Below the pieces are notes generated by a model. It did not search any database and had not been told where the DNA came from. It saw nothing but the letters and a program-made list of their open reading frames with translations. The translations under genes and the position numbers were made by a program. Source: Rhizobium rhizogenes (GTDB lineage: Bacteria; Pseudomonadota; Alphaproteobacteria; Rhizobiales; Rhizobiaceae). Taken from it: a stretch of DNA of 64,000 nt. The stretch lies in the NCBI RefSeq assembly GCF_002005205.3, contig NZ_CP019701.2:868001-932000 (forward strand). The letters are read 5' to 3'. Positions 9,085-17,627 of the stretch are shown piece by piece (position 1 is the stretch's first letter; each line of letters starts with the position of its first letter).

Positions 9085-10578
9085 ATGATGAAGCACGCAC
9101 TTTGGGCGACATGCGCCATCGTGGCCTCGTTTGGAGCCGATGCGGCAAAGGCCGCGACAATTACCTATGACGATAATTTCGGGGTGAAGACCGGCTGGCA
9201 GATGGCGTCCGACGACGCTTATCTCGGCTCGCGGGCAGGATGTTTCGAGAGCCTGATACGTGTCGGTTACGACATGAAACTGGAGCCGAGTCTGGCTGAA
9301 TCCTGGACGCAGACCGACCCCAAGGTGTGGGAATTCAAACTGCGCAAGGGCGTCAAATTCCAGAACGGCGAAGCGCTTGATGCCAGGGCCGCAGTCAATG
9401 CTCTTACCAATCTTTTGGAGGCTCCGGTTCCGGCCCGCGCCTTTTCGCCCAAACTGATCGCCTCGGTCGAGGCCGGCGGCGATGATATCGTCCGGATAAC
9501 GACGATCGAGCCCTCGGTGTTGCTGCCGGCACAGATGGCGAGCCCCGCCACCTCCATTCTCGCACCCGCCGCCTACAAGGACGGCAAGGTCGATCCGGTC
9601 GGAACCTGCACCGGACCTTTCAAGATCACGGAAGTTGATCCCAGCCAGCATATGATACTGACCGCCAATCACGATTACTGGGGCGGAATGCCGAAGCTTG
9701 CGGGTGGCCGCGTGAACTTCGTTCCCGATGCCGACACCCGTGCCACCCAGGCCCGAACGGGAGAAGCGCAGATTTCGCGTCTCGTTCCGCCATGGACCGT
9801 CAAGACAATCGAATCCACCGACGGCGTCAAGGTCGCGCCGATCCCGTCGCCCCGCATCACGGAACTGCTGCTGAACAATTCCAGGCCGCCTTTCGACAAT
9901 CTCAAGGTGCGTCAGGCAATCCAGGCCGCCATCGATACGGGCGGCATCGCCGACAGCATCTATGAAGGCGCAGTCAAGGGTGCGGCCATGCCCTTTGCGG
10001 CGGGTGAGCCCTGGGCCGCCGAAGAAAGCAAGCCCGCCTATGACGTGGAAAAGGCCAAGGACCTGCTGAAGGAAGCGGGAGTGGCCCCCGGCAGCCTGAA
10101 GGTCACGCTGCTCGCCTACACGGCAAAAACGGAACTGAAGGATGTCGCGGCGATCATTCAGGCGCAGCTGCAGGAACTCGGCATCAAGGTTGATGTCCGC
10201 GTGGCTGACTATAGCGCGATCGAACCCGACCTTCTGGCCGGCAAGTTCGACATGGCACTGCTGTCGCGCGGTTATGCCACCGATGTCGCCGAACCGGCCG
10301 GTTTCCTCAATGCGGACTATACCTGCGGCGGCAGTTACAATATCTCGCATTATTGCAACGAGGCGACGGACAAGCTGATCAAATCCGCCTATGCCACGGC
10401 CGAACCCGCCGGTCGCTACGCCATATACAGCGAAGCGGCGAAGAAGATTTACGATGAAGCCGTCTCCGTTTTCCTCATCCATGAGACCGTGTTCGACGCC
10501 TATTCGGCCAAGCTCGAAAACTACAGGCCCCATCCGCTCAACTATTTTGTCATGACCAAGGATCTGGCAACGAAATAA
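9085..10578 (+). CDS. Periplasmic solute-binding protein, family 5 (peptide/nickel/opine type)
   Basis: A 497-aa secreted binding protein. A Sec signal peptide (MMKHALWATCAIVASFGADA, cleavage near residue 23) precedes an SBP_bac_5 fold with typical landmarks (ESLIRVGYD, LRKGVKFQNGE, DYWGG, FDNLKVRQAI). Two cysteine-containing segments (VGTCTGPF, and TCGG followed by HYCN) occur in the mature part. The start is set by AAGGGG 8 nt before ATGATG; an upstream in-frame TTG lacks a signal-peptide fit. It is the last gene of the importer set but has its own AT-rich leader, allowing higher expression than the membrane parts. A strong terminator follows. Ligand unknown. Confidence 0.92.
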   Translation: MMKHALWATCAIVASFGADAAKAATITYDDNFGVKTGWQMASDDAYLGSRAGCFESLIRVGYDMKLEPSLAESWTQTDPKVWEFKLRKGVKFQNGEALDARAAVNALTNLLEAPVPARAFSPKLIASVEAGGDDIVRITTIEPSVLLPAQMASPATSILAPAAYKDGKVDPVGTCTGPFKITEVDPSQHMILTANHDYWGGMPKLAGGRVNFVPDADTRATQARTGEAQISRLVPPWTVKTIESTDGVKVAPIPSPRITELLLNNSRPPFDNLKVRQAIQAAIDTGGIADSIYEGAVKGAAMPFAAGEPWAAEESKPAYDVEKAKDLLKEAGVAPGSLKVTLLAYTAKTELKDVAAIIQAQLQELGIKVDVRVADYSAIEPDLLAGKFDMALLSRGYATDVAEPAGFLNADYTCGGSYNISHYCNEATDKLIKSAYATAEPAGRYAIYSEAAKKIYDEAVSVFLIHETVFDAYSAKLENYRPHPLNYFVMTKDLATK

Positions 10579-10605
10579 GCTGGCGCGATATTGTCGATAA
10601 CAGGG

Positions 10606-10635
10606 AGACCCGGCTTGAAAGAGCCGGGTCTTTTT
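10606..10635 (+). terminator. Rho-independent terminator of the binding-protein gene
   Basis: GACCCGGCT (10607-10615) pairs perfectly with AGCCGGGTC (10622-10630) around a 6-nt loop and is followed by TTTTT. It starts 28 bp after the stop codon. Confidence 0.93.
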
Positions 10636-10915
10636 ATGGCAAGTCGGAGAGCCTCTCCTCGGTCATGACGTCCGTGAGGCCGCGTCCAGCCATGGCACCT
10701 CCGCGCCGTGAAAAGGGTTTCCCGCGATCAGGAACCTGATCGCGCGGTAGCTGGAAGGTGGAGAACTGGCAAAAGGAGAGGGCATCTGCCGTCTGCGGAG
10801 GCAGGAGGGACGAGCGCAGGCATCGTCCAAAATCCGTCAACAAATTCAGCGTGACGCGGGGCAGGCAGGATGATCCGGCGGCTGCGGGGATACGCGCCGC
10901 CGGCATTTCTTTCGA
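10636..10915. other. Intergenic stretch with a 22-bp palindrome
   Basis: No convincing gene is seen here. It holds a perfect palindrome, CGCGATCAGG (10723-10732) and CCTGATCGCG (10735-10744) around AA. This may be an operator, a dispersed repeat, or the downstream hairpin of the minus-strand copper chaperone gene; there is no T-tract. Short open frames on both strands lack ribosome sites and family resemblance. Confidence 0.5.
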
Positions 10916-11170
10916 TCAGGCGCGTGCTTCCGGCGTATAGCCTGCGGCGGTGATGATTTCGGCAATACGGGCCGCGTCGGAAACGCCGCCGACGACGACG
11001 GTGCGGCTTGCGGGATCGGCATGCACGGCGGCACCGGGAACGGTCTTTTCGATCGCGCCCTTGATCACCCCGGCGCAGTGACCACAGGTCATGTCTTCAA
11101 CATGGAAAGAAAGGTCTGCATCAACCGGTGCCGTGGTGGTTTCGGCATGATGCTGGTGAGCGGTGCACAT
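10916..11170 (-). CDS. copZ: CopZ-like copper chaperone (HMA domain)
   Basis: An 84-aa cytosolic protein with one heavy-metal-associated domain: metal motif MTCGHC, then the usual beta-alpha-beta pattern ending IITAAGYTPEA. A short His-containing N-terminal extension (MCTAHQHHAE) precedes it. The start at 11170 has AAGGAG 9 nt upstream; a longer frame reaching 11239 would run across the promoter. It lies about 6 kb from actP but carries the same type of copper promoter, so it likely delivers Cu(I) to ActP or buffers it. The name is by function; a general heavy-metal chaperone is the alternative. Confidence 0.85.
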   Translation of the reverse strand: MCTAHQHHAETTTAPVDADLSFHVEDMTCGHCAGVIKGAIEKTVPGAAVHADPASRTVVVGGVSDAARIAEIITAAGYTPEARA

Positions 11171-11208
11171 GGGGTGGTTCTCCTTGGTTGGGAATTCGTA
11201 ACCGGGAG

Positions 11209-11239
11209 AGCCTGGACTATTCCAACGTGGGAAGGTCAA
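11209..11239 (-). promoter_or_regulatory. HmrR/CueR-type promoter of the copZ-like gene
   Basis: Read on the minus strand, TTGACC (11239-11234) is followed by TTCCCACG, a TTGGAA half-site, and CAGGCT (11214-11209) at 19-bp spacing. The match to the actP promoter over the -35 and dyad is close (TTGACCTT, then CCCACG against GCCACG). The -10 is poor, as expected for an activator-dependent MerR promoter. Confidence 0.75.
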
Positions 11240-11267
11240 GCGCTTTATTCACGCAGGTGAGGCGATC

Positions 11268-12725
11268 TCAGTTCTTCCAGAAAATCGGCATCAGCAGCAC
11301 CAGAACCGTCAGGATTTCCAGGCGGCCGAGCAGCATCAGGACCGACAGGAGATAAAGCGCGGGGTCGCTGATGGTGGAGAAATTGCCCGCCGGTCCGATG
11401 ATCGGCCCGATGCCGGGGCCGACATTGGCAAGCGAGGTCGCCACCGCCGAGGTGGCGGTGAGGAAATCATAACCCATCAGGCTCATGGCAAGGCTGCCGC
11501 CGATCCACAGCGCGATGAAACAGCTGACGAACAGGAAGATCGTCCTGATCGTATCGGGATCGACCACCTGCTGGCCATAACGCACCGAATAGACGGCGTT
11601 CGGATAGATCAGCTTCTTCAGACCGGCGCGTACGACGTTGAAGATGATGAGAAAACGGTAGGCCTTGATGCCGCCCGCCGTCGAGCCGGAACAGCCGCCC
11701 ATGAAGGTGGCGAAAAAGGCGACGACGACAACGAAAGGCCCCCAGAGCGTGTAGTCATCGCTGGCGAAGCCGCCGGTCGACAGGATCGACGTCATGTTGA
11801 AGAAGGAATGGCTGAGCGCGTCGTCCAGCGGCACGCCGTTCCTGAAATGATGATAAACGCCGACCGCAATCGAGATGGCGCAGAGATAGCCGAGAAAGAC
11901 GGCGATCTGCGGGTCGCGCAGCGTCTCCAGCCGGCGGCGCACCGCAAGCAGGATCATAACCGAAAAGGGCAGGCTGCCGAAGATCAGGAAGATGGTGGCG
12001 ATCCACAGCAGCGCGGTATTGTTGAAATAGGCGAAAGAGGCGTCGTGGGTGGAAAACCCGCCGGTCGCGACCGTCGACATGGCATGGTTCAGCGCATCGA
12101 AATGCGACATGCCGGCAAAATCATAAGCGATGGTGCAGGCCAGCGTCATGATAATGTAGATCGCCACGAAGGCCCGGGTAAAGCTTGCCAGCCGCGCGAA
12201 GGGCCGGTCATTGCCCGTGTCGGAGGATTCCATGCGGAAGAAGGTCATGCCGCCGACACGCAGGAGCGGCAGGATGAAGAGACCGAGCGCGACGATACCG
12301 ATGCCGCCCAGCCAGCACAGAAGCGACCGCCACAGAAGAATGCCCTGCGGCGCGTTGTCGAGGCCCGAAATCGCGGTCGATCCCGTCGTGGTGATGGCGG
12401 AGACGGATTCGAACAGCGCCTGGCCGGGCGTCAGGTCGAGTTGTGACAGGTAGAGCGGAACCGCACCGACGATGGAAAACACCAGCCAGAGAATATTGAC
12501 GAGCAGGAAGCCGAAACGCTTGTTGAAGGACGCGATCGGCCCGCGGGTGGCGAGCGCGCAGGCGAGAGCGAAGCCGCCGCACATGAAGCCGGACAGCGCA
12601 AACACCATCCAGTCGTCATTGCCGTAATAAAGATCCGTCAGCGCGGGCAGGAACATGGCCGTCGCGAGATAGAGCCCGAAGATGGACGCCACATAAATGA
12701 CCGAGCGCAGAAGGTTGCTGTTCAA
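11268..12725 (-). CDS. trkH: Potassium uptake protein TrkH (TrkH/KtrB superfamily)
   Basis: A 485-aa integral membrane subunit of the Trk K+ uptake system. Four pore-loop repeats with filter-like sequences are visible: TTTGSTAISG, STVATGGFST, SILSTGGFAS and SLANVGPGIG. The intervening transmembrane pairs are typical, with ten or more hydrophobic helices. Length matches the family. The cytosolic NAD-binding partner TrkA is not in this window. It is divergent from ilvA, the two starts separated by about 80 bp. No terminator with a T-tract is seen at its 3' end. Confidence 0.93.
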   Translation of the reverse strand: MNSNLLRSVIYVASIFGLYLATAMFLPALTDLYYGNDDWMVFALSGFMCGGFALACALATRGPIASFNKRFGFLLVNILWLVFSIVGAVPLYLSQLDLTPGQALFESVSAITTTGSTAISGLDNAPQGILLWRSLLCWLGGIGIVALGLFILPLLRVGGMTFFRMESSDTGNDRPFARLASFTRAFVAIYIIMTLACTIAYDFAGMSHFDALNHAMSTVATGGFSTHDASFAYFNNTALLWIATIFLIFGSLPFSVMILLAVRRRLETLRDPQIAVFLGYLCAISIAVGVYHHFRNGVPLDDALSHSFFNMTSILSTGGFASDDYTLWGPFVVVVAFFATFMGGCSGSTAGGIKAYRFLIIFNVVRAGLKKLIYPNAVYSVRYGQQVVDPDTIRTIFLFVSCFIALWIGGSLAMSLMGYDFLTATSAVATSLANVGPGIGPIIGPAGNFSTISDPALYLLSVLMLLGRLEILTVLVLLMPIFWKN

Positions 12726-12805
12726 GAAATGAAACCCAGAGTTCGTGGCCGCGCTGAAATGAGTCTTTGTCTCCGACGCCTTCCTATGGCATAGCGGGTG
12801 CCATT

Positions 12806-14080
12806 ATGAATTTCAATGGATTGACAATCGTGGACAAGCAGCTTGTGGAGGCAGCGCGGCGGGAAGTGCGGGAGATATTCCCGGAAACGCCGTTGCAGTT
12901 GAATGAACATCTCAGCCGTCGGTATGGCGCGTCGATTTGGCTGAAGCGTGAGGATCTGTCCCCGGTTCGTTCCTACAAGATTAGAGGCGCATTCAACTTT
13001 CTCCGCAAGGCGGTGGCGAAGGCTGGCAAGGACAAGGTTTTCGTCTGTGCGTCCGCCGGCAACCATGCCCAGGGCTTTGCTTTCGCCTGCCGTCATTTCG
13101 GCGTTCACGGTGTCGTTTTCATGCCGGTGACGACGCCGCAGCAGAAGATCGACAAGACCCGTATCTTCGGTGGCGAATTCATCAGCATCCGTCTGGTGGG
13201 CGATATATTCGACCAGTGTTATGCGGCTGCGCGCAAGCATGTCGAGGATCATGACGGCTATATGGTGCCGCCTTTCGACCATGAGGATATCATCGAGGGA
13301 CAGGCGACTGTCGCTGCCGAGATCATGGACCAGCTGCCGGAAGGCACGAAGCCTGACATCGTCGTCATGCCGGTCGGCGGCGGCGGTCTCTCGGCCGGCC
13401 TTTCGGGTTTTCTGGCCGGCACGGTCGACAGGGAGAACTTCGTGTTCTGCGAGCCGGAAGGCGCGCCCAGCCTGAAGAAGAGCCTCGAACGCGGCGAGCC
13501 GGTGACGCTCACCAAGGTCGACAATTTTGTCGATGGCGCAGCCGTTGCCCGCATCGGCGACCTGAACTTCAAGGCACTGAAGGATTTCCCGGCCGAGCAG
13601 GTGATGCTCATCGCGGAAAACGCCATCTGTGTCACGATCATCGAGATGCTGAACCTCGAGGGCGTGGTGCTGGAGCCGGCGGGGGCGCTCGCCATCGCCG
13701 CGCTGGAAAAGCTCGGCCGCGAGAGGCTGGAAGGCAAGACGGTCATCGCCGTCGTCTCCGGTGGCAATTTCGATTTCGAGCGCCTGCCGGATGTGAAGGA
13801 ACGCGCCATGCGTTACACCGGCGTGAAGAAATATTTCATCCTGCGCCTGCCGCAGCGCCCCGGCGCGCTGCGCGATTTCCTCAACCTGCTCGGTCCGGAC
13901 GATGATATCGCCCGTTTCGAATATCTGAAGAAATCGGCCCGCAACTTCGGCTCGATCCTGATCGGCATTGAAACCAGCGCCAAGGAGAATTTCGCAGGAC
14001 TGCTGGAGCGTTTCGAGGCCGCCGGTCTCGGTTATGAGGATATTACCGAAAACGAAATCCTGTCGAACCTGATCATCTGA
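12806..14080 (+). CDS. ilvA: Threonine ammonia-lyase (threonine dehydratase)
   Basis: A 424-aa PLP enzyme that deaminates L-threonine to 2-oxobutanoate, the first step of isoleucine synthesis. The PLP lysine is K58 in SYKIRGAF. The phosphate loop is GGGGLSAGLSG and the substrate loop SAGNHAQG. A C-terminal ACT-like regulatory domain begins near residue 345 (YFILRLPQRPGALRDFL). ATG 12806 is preferred over an upstream non-ATG start at 12767. It is divergent from trkH. The single short ACT-like domain suggests the TdcB-plus-ACT form rather than the long two-ACT E. coli IlvA. Confidence 0.92.
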   Translation: MNFNGLTIVDKQLVEAARREVREIFPETPLQLNEHLSRRYGASIWLKREDLSPVRSYKIRGAFNFLRKAVAKAGKDKVFVCASAGNHAQGFAFACRHFGVHGVVFMPVTTPQQKIDKTRIFGGEFISIRLVGDIFDQCYAAARKHVEDHDGYMVPPFDHEDIIEGQATVAAEIMDQLPEGTKPDIVVMPVGGGGLSAGLSGFLAGTVDRENFVFCEPEGAPSLKKSLERGEPVTLTKVDNFVDGAAVARIGDLNFKALKDFPAEQVMLIAENAICVTIIEMLNLEGVVLEPAGALAIAALEKLGRERLEGKTVIAVVSGGNFDFERLPDVKERAMRYTGVKKYFILRLPQRPGALRDFLNLLGPDDDIARFEYLKKSARNFGSILIGIETSAKENFAGLLERFEAAGLGYEDITENEILSNLII

Positions 14081-14100
14081 TCGGAAAGCGAACGGCAGGG

Positions 14101-14123
14101 AAGGGCGGATCACCTCCGCCCTT
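14101..14123. terminator. Hairpin after ilvA
   Basis: AAGGGCGGA (14101-14109) pairs perfectly with TCCGCCCTT (14115-14123) around a 5-nt loop, 20 bp after the ilvA stop. No T-tract follows, so it may stabilise the 3' end or attenuate rather than terminate fully. Confidence 0.55.
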
Positions 14124-14154
14124 CAAACGTGACAAGATTGAGGGAGTGAAAGCC

Positions 14155-14466
14155 ATGGCATCGTTTTTTTCCAAAATCCTCTCGGCCTTCGGCTCGGGGC
14201 AACCATCTTCCGATGCGCCGCAGAAGACCGCTCAGGTGGAGCCGCATGCGCATGGCGACTATCTGATCTACGCGACGCCGATCAAGGAAGGCGGCCAGTT
14301 CCGTCTCGCGGGCCGCATCGAGAAAAAGGCCGGTGAGGAAGTGCTGGTGCATGAATTCGTCCGTGCCGATGTCTTCACCAGCCTGGACGATGCGGTGGAG
14401 TTCACGATCCGCAAGGCGAAACTGATCATCGACCAGAACGGTTCATCGCTTTTTCCAGGAAAATGA
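14155..14466 (+). CDS. HlyU-family protein
   Basis: A 103-aa protein that begins with an amphipathic MASFFSKILSAF segment and continues with the compact HlyU-type fold (YLIYATPIKEGGQFRLAGRI, then FVRADVFTSLDDAVEFTIRKAKLIID). HlyU homologues are described as small transcriptional regulators; alphaproteobacterial copies are uncharacterised. AGGGAG lies 8 nt before the chosen ATG; a GTG at 14146 would overlap that site. It stands alone, 74 bp after ilvA. No classical helix-turn-helix is evident. Confidence 0.75.
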   Translation: MASFFSKILSAFGSGQPSSDAPQKTAQVEPHAHGDYLIYATPIKEGGQFRLAGRIEKKAGEEVLVHEFVRADVFTSLDDAVEFTIRKAKLIIDQNGSSLFPGK

Positions 14467-14583
14467 TGACGTTTTCTTCCCTCGGGCATTAAGATTCCGT
14501 TGGTTGCTTGGGCCTATCGTCCTTGAAGGGCATGGAGTCGCGCCGATAGACCGGCGCGGTGTGGATCGACGGGGCGTGCGCCG

Positions 14584-15849
14584 ATGCAATGGGCAAATCT
14601 GGCCCTCTTTCTGACGGAGGCCATCGTCTATTTTTCGGTAATGACGGCATTCCTTCATTACCGGCATATTCTCGGCATCGGTGTCTTTCTCACCGCGCTG
14701 GGCGTCATGCATTTCATGGAAACCTATCTGGCCGCCGTCTTTTATGTCGGCCTGCCGTTCGGCGTCGCTTCGCCCGGTTCCTCCATCCTTTTTGCCGGCA
14801 AGCTGATGATGATCCTCATGCTCTATATGCGCGAGGATGCGGCCGTTGTGCGCCAGCCGATCTACGGCCTGTTTCTCGGCAATATATTGACCGTCATCAT
14901 GGCGCAGATCATCCATTTTCATCAGACGGAGGCGATCGTTCCCGGACAGTCGGTCAGTGCCGGCTTTCTCGATGAGATGGGCGCGCTGATGGTCTGGGGA
15001 ACCAGCCTGCTTTACATTGACGCCATCGCCATCATCCTGCTTTACGAAAAGCTGGGGCGTTATCTGCAGCGCCATATCGTCCTGCGCTTCGCGCTCTGCG
15101 GCGTCGTCATCCTCAGCTTCGACCAGGCCGGTTTTTACGGGGTTCTGCGATTTCTGTTCAATGCGCCGGTCGATGTCTTCTACGACGGCTGGAAGGCGAA
15201 GATGGCGGCGGTTGCGATCTATTCGCTGCTCTTTGCCATCTATCTCTGGCTGACCTCGGCCAAGGGACGTTTTCTGACACGCCGCAGCGTTGCCGATGTC
15301 TTCAATGATTTGACTTTCAGGGAGCGCTACGAGGAGCTCTTGTCCCGCTCGGGCCGCGACATGCTGACGGGTGTGTCGGACCGCGCCCGCATGGAGCTCG
15401 ATGCGCCCTCGGTCGTCGTGGAATGTCTGGAGAAACAACGGCCGGTCAGTGTGCTGATCGTCGACATCGATCACTTCAAGACCGTCAACGATACCTTCGG
15501 GCATTTGCAGGGCGACGAGATATTGCGGGAATTCGCCGCCGTGCTGAAACGCACGGTGCATCCGCACGGCCATCTGTACCGCTTTGGCGGTGAGGAGTTC
15601 GTGGCGCTTCTGCCGGCGATGGCGCATGAGGCAGCCCTTGCCTTTTCGGCCAGTCTCAGGGCTGCGATCCTTGCGGACCTGCAGCGGCCGGATGGTTCGC
15701 CGCTGACCGTCAGCATTGGTGTCGCAACGGCCTTCGAGGACGGACAGCTTTTCCGCGCGCTCCTGTCGGAAGCCGATGCGCGGCTTTATGCGGCAAAAAA
15801 CAACGGCCGGGACCAGGTCCACGGCCGTTTTGGCATGTGGGTCGGCTGA
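14584..15849 (+). CDS. Membrane-anchored diguanylate cyclase (GGDEF)
   Basis: A 421-aa protein. The first ~225 residues form six or seven hydrophobic helices joined by short loops (including QPIYGLFLGNIL), an integral membrane sensor somewhat like VUT/YhhQ proteins. The C-terminal GGDEF domain starts near residue 255 (DMLTGVSDR) and has the metal-binding IVDIDHFK and active-site GGEEF. It should therefore make c-di-GMP from GTP. The four residues at the inhibitory I-site position are HPHG rather than RxxD, so product inhibition is probably absent. The ribosome site is weak. It is monocistronic, convergent with azoR 42 bp away. Confidence 0.88.
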   Translation: MQWANLALFLTEAIVYFSVMTAFLHYRHILGIGVFLTALGVMHFMETYLAAVFYVGLPFGVASPGSSILFAGKLMMILMLYMREDAAVVRQPIYGLFLGNILTVIMAQIIHFHQTEAIVPGQSVSAGFLDEMGALMVWGTSLLYIDAIAIILLYEKLGRYLQRHIVLRFALCGVVILSFDQAGFYGVLRFLFNAPVDVFYDGWKAKMAAVAIYSLLFAIYLWLTSAKGRFLTRRSVADVFNDLTFRERYEELLSRSGRDMLTGVSDRARMELDAPSVVVECLEKQRPVSVLIVDIDHFKTVNDTFGHLQGDEILREFAAVLKRTVHPHGHLYRFGGEEFVALLPAMAHEAALAFSASLRAAILADLQRPDGSPLTVSIGVATAFEDGQLFRALLSEADARLYAAKNNGRDQVHGRFGMWVG

Positions 15850-15891
15850 TACCGGCAATCCCGCCGGCATCAGCCTTCCGTTCAATGTGCC

Positions 15892-16509
15892 TCAGGCGGC
15901 CTGTGCCAGTTCGGCAACCTTGGCGCCAGCGGCGGCAATGGCCTTCTCGACGGCTTCCGGGCCGAACGCCAGACCTTCCACGTAGATGACTTCCACATCC
16001 GTCATGCCCATGAAACCGAGAACGGTCTTGAGGTAGGGAACGGCATGGTTCATCGAAACGGCCGGGCCTTCGGAATAAACGCCGGCAGCGGCAAGCACGA
16101 TGTAGACCTTCTTGCCGGTGGCGAGGCCGACCGGGCCCGTCTCGGTGTATTTGAAGGTCTGACCGGCGCGGGCGACGTTGTCGATCCACGACTTCAGGCC
16201 GGAATAGATGTTGAAGTTGATGAGGCCGGTGCCGATGACGACGGTGTCGGCGGCCATAAGCTCGGCAACCAGCTTGTCGGAATATTCGGCCGCAACCGCT
16301 TCTTCAGCGGTACGCTGGTCGGCCGGCTTGCGGATTGCAGCCGTCTTGACGGTGTCGAGGTGCGGAATGGGATCGGCGGCGAGATCGCGGTGGACAAGGG
16401 TGTTGGAAGCAGACTTGGCCTTCAGCTTGCTCGCGAGTTCACCGGAAAACTTGTTCGAAACCGATTCGTCGCCACGCGGGCTGGAGGTGATGAGAAGAAT
16501 GTTGGACAT
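15892..16509 (-). CDS. azoR: FMN-dependent NADH-azoreductase
   Basis: A 205-aa flavodoxin-fold enzyme of the AzoR family that reduces quinones and azo compounds using NADH. Phosphate-binding SSPRGDESVSNKFS lies near residue 9. The FMN and substrate segments are NFNIYSGLKSWIDNVARAG and LAAAGVYSEG. The start at 16509 has GGAAAG 4 nt upstream and gives the canonical MSNILLITSSPRG beginning; the frame extends further but without a ribosome site. It is divergent from a LysR gene with ~150 bp between starts, the classic layout for a LysR target. Confidence 0.93.
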   Translation of the reverse strand: MSNILLITSSPRGDESVSNKFSGELASKLKAKSASNTLVHRDLAADPIPHLDTVKTAAIRKPADQRTAEEAVAAEYSDKLVAELMAADTVVIGTGLINFNIYSGLKSWIDNVARAGQTFKYTETGPVGLATGKKVYIVLAAAGVYSEGPAVSMNHAVPYLKTVLGFMGMTDVEVIYVEGLAFGPEAVEKAIAAAGAKVAELAQAA

Positions 16510-16658
16510 GGTCTTTCCTTGCATATGCGATGAATTGACGGGCGCCTTGGGAGGGCGGGAGAGCACGATGCCCTTCCTTTGCGCTCTATATGAAAAATTA
16601 CTGCCATCAATAAAACTGTGATAATGTGGAAACAATCTATCGATGAAATGGATGGGAC

Positions 16659-17627
16659 ATGGACGCGAACCCGACGCTCGACCAGTTGCAGGTATTTTTG
16701 ACGGTTGCCGAGACCGGCAGTTTTTCGGCCGCGTCGCGGGCGCTCAATCGCGCCCAGTCGGTGGTCAGCTACACCATCGCCAATCTCGAGGCGCAGCTTG
16801 AAGTGACGCTGTTCGAGCGCAGCGGTGTGCGCCAGCCGAAGCTGACGGATGAGGGCCGCGCCATGCTGGAGGATGCGAGGCGCATTGTCGCCGGCCTGCA
16901 GGAAATGCGCGCCCGCGCCAAGGGGCTGAAGCAGGGGCTTGAAGCGGAACTGTCCGTCGCCATCAGCACCATGGTTCCGGCGGAAGCCGTCGTTGCGGTT
17001 CTGCGGGATTTTCGCGAACAATTCCCCACTGTCACCCTCAGCCTCAATGTCGGTGAGCTGGGTATGGTGATGGAGATGGTGCTCTCCCGCAAGGCGGGCA
17101 TCGGCATCGGCGGGGCGCTGATGCGCCAGGATGATGAACTGGTCGTCGAAAAAGTCGGCCATTCCTTCATGCTGCCGGTCGTCGCTGCGGATCATCCGCT
17201 GGCGCAGATCGAGCGGCCGCTGGCCCTGGCGGATGTGCGTGAGGAAGTCCAGCTCGTGGTCACCGATGCCTCGGGCCTCACGAAAGGGCGCGATTTTAAT
17301 GTGCTTTCCTACAAGACATGGCGGGTGAGCGATATCGCCACGAAATACCAGCTGATCAAGGGCGGTCTGGGTTGGGGCGGCCTGCCCGCATCGATCGTCC
17401 GCAACGACCTGACCAATGGCAGCCTGAAGGCCCTTGAACTCGAAGCTTATGAACAGGGCGAATATCCACTCTTTGCACTGCGGCGGGTGGATTCACCCGC
17501 AGGTCCCGCAGGTCAGTGGCTTGCCGAAGCTTTCCAGCAGCGCCTGTCGGCCTGCCCGAACCACAAGGATTTCAGTGGCATGCTGGAGGCGAACAAGCAG
17601 AGGAATATTGCTGTCGCCGCAGAGTGA
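16659..17627 (+). CDS. LysR-family transcriptional regulator, probable azoR activator
   Basis: A 322-aa LysR protein. An N-terminal winged helix-turn-helix (LDQLQVFLTVAETGSFSAAS, with SVVSYTIANLEAQL as recognition region) is followed by a periplasmic-binding-like effector domain from about residue 90. ATG lies shortly after the azoR-lysR divergent promoter. Regulation of azoR, perhaps by a quinone or electrophile, follows from the divergent arrangement and is not shown by a clear T-N11-A box in the gap. A RIME-like repeat sits just past the 3' end. Confidence 0.9.
   Translation: MDANPTLDQLQVFLTVAETGSFSAASRALNRAQSVVSYTIANLEAQLEVTLFERSGVRQPKLTDEGRAMLEDARRIVAGLQEMRARAKGLKQGLEAELSVAISTMVPAEAVVAVLRDFREQFPTVTLSLNVGELGMVMEMVLSRKAGIGIGGALMRQDDELVVEKVGHSFMLPVVAADHPLAQIERPLALADVREEVQLVVTDASGLTKGRDFNVLSYKTWRVSDIATKYQLIKGGLGWGGLPASIVRNDLTNGSLKALELEAYEQGEYPLFALRRVDSPAGPAGQWLAEAFQQRLSACPNHKDFSGMLEANKQRNIAVAAE

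Noticed and set aside
10634..10906. A 90-codon minus-strand frame after the binding protein
   Set aside because: It overlaps the terminator, lacks a ribosome site and has low-complexity Arg/Ser/Pro composition.
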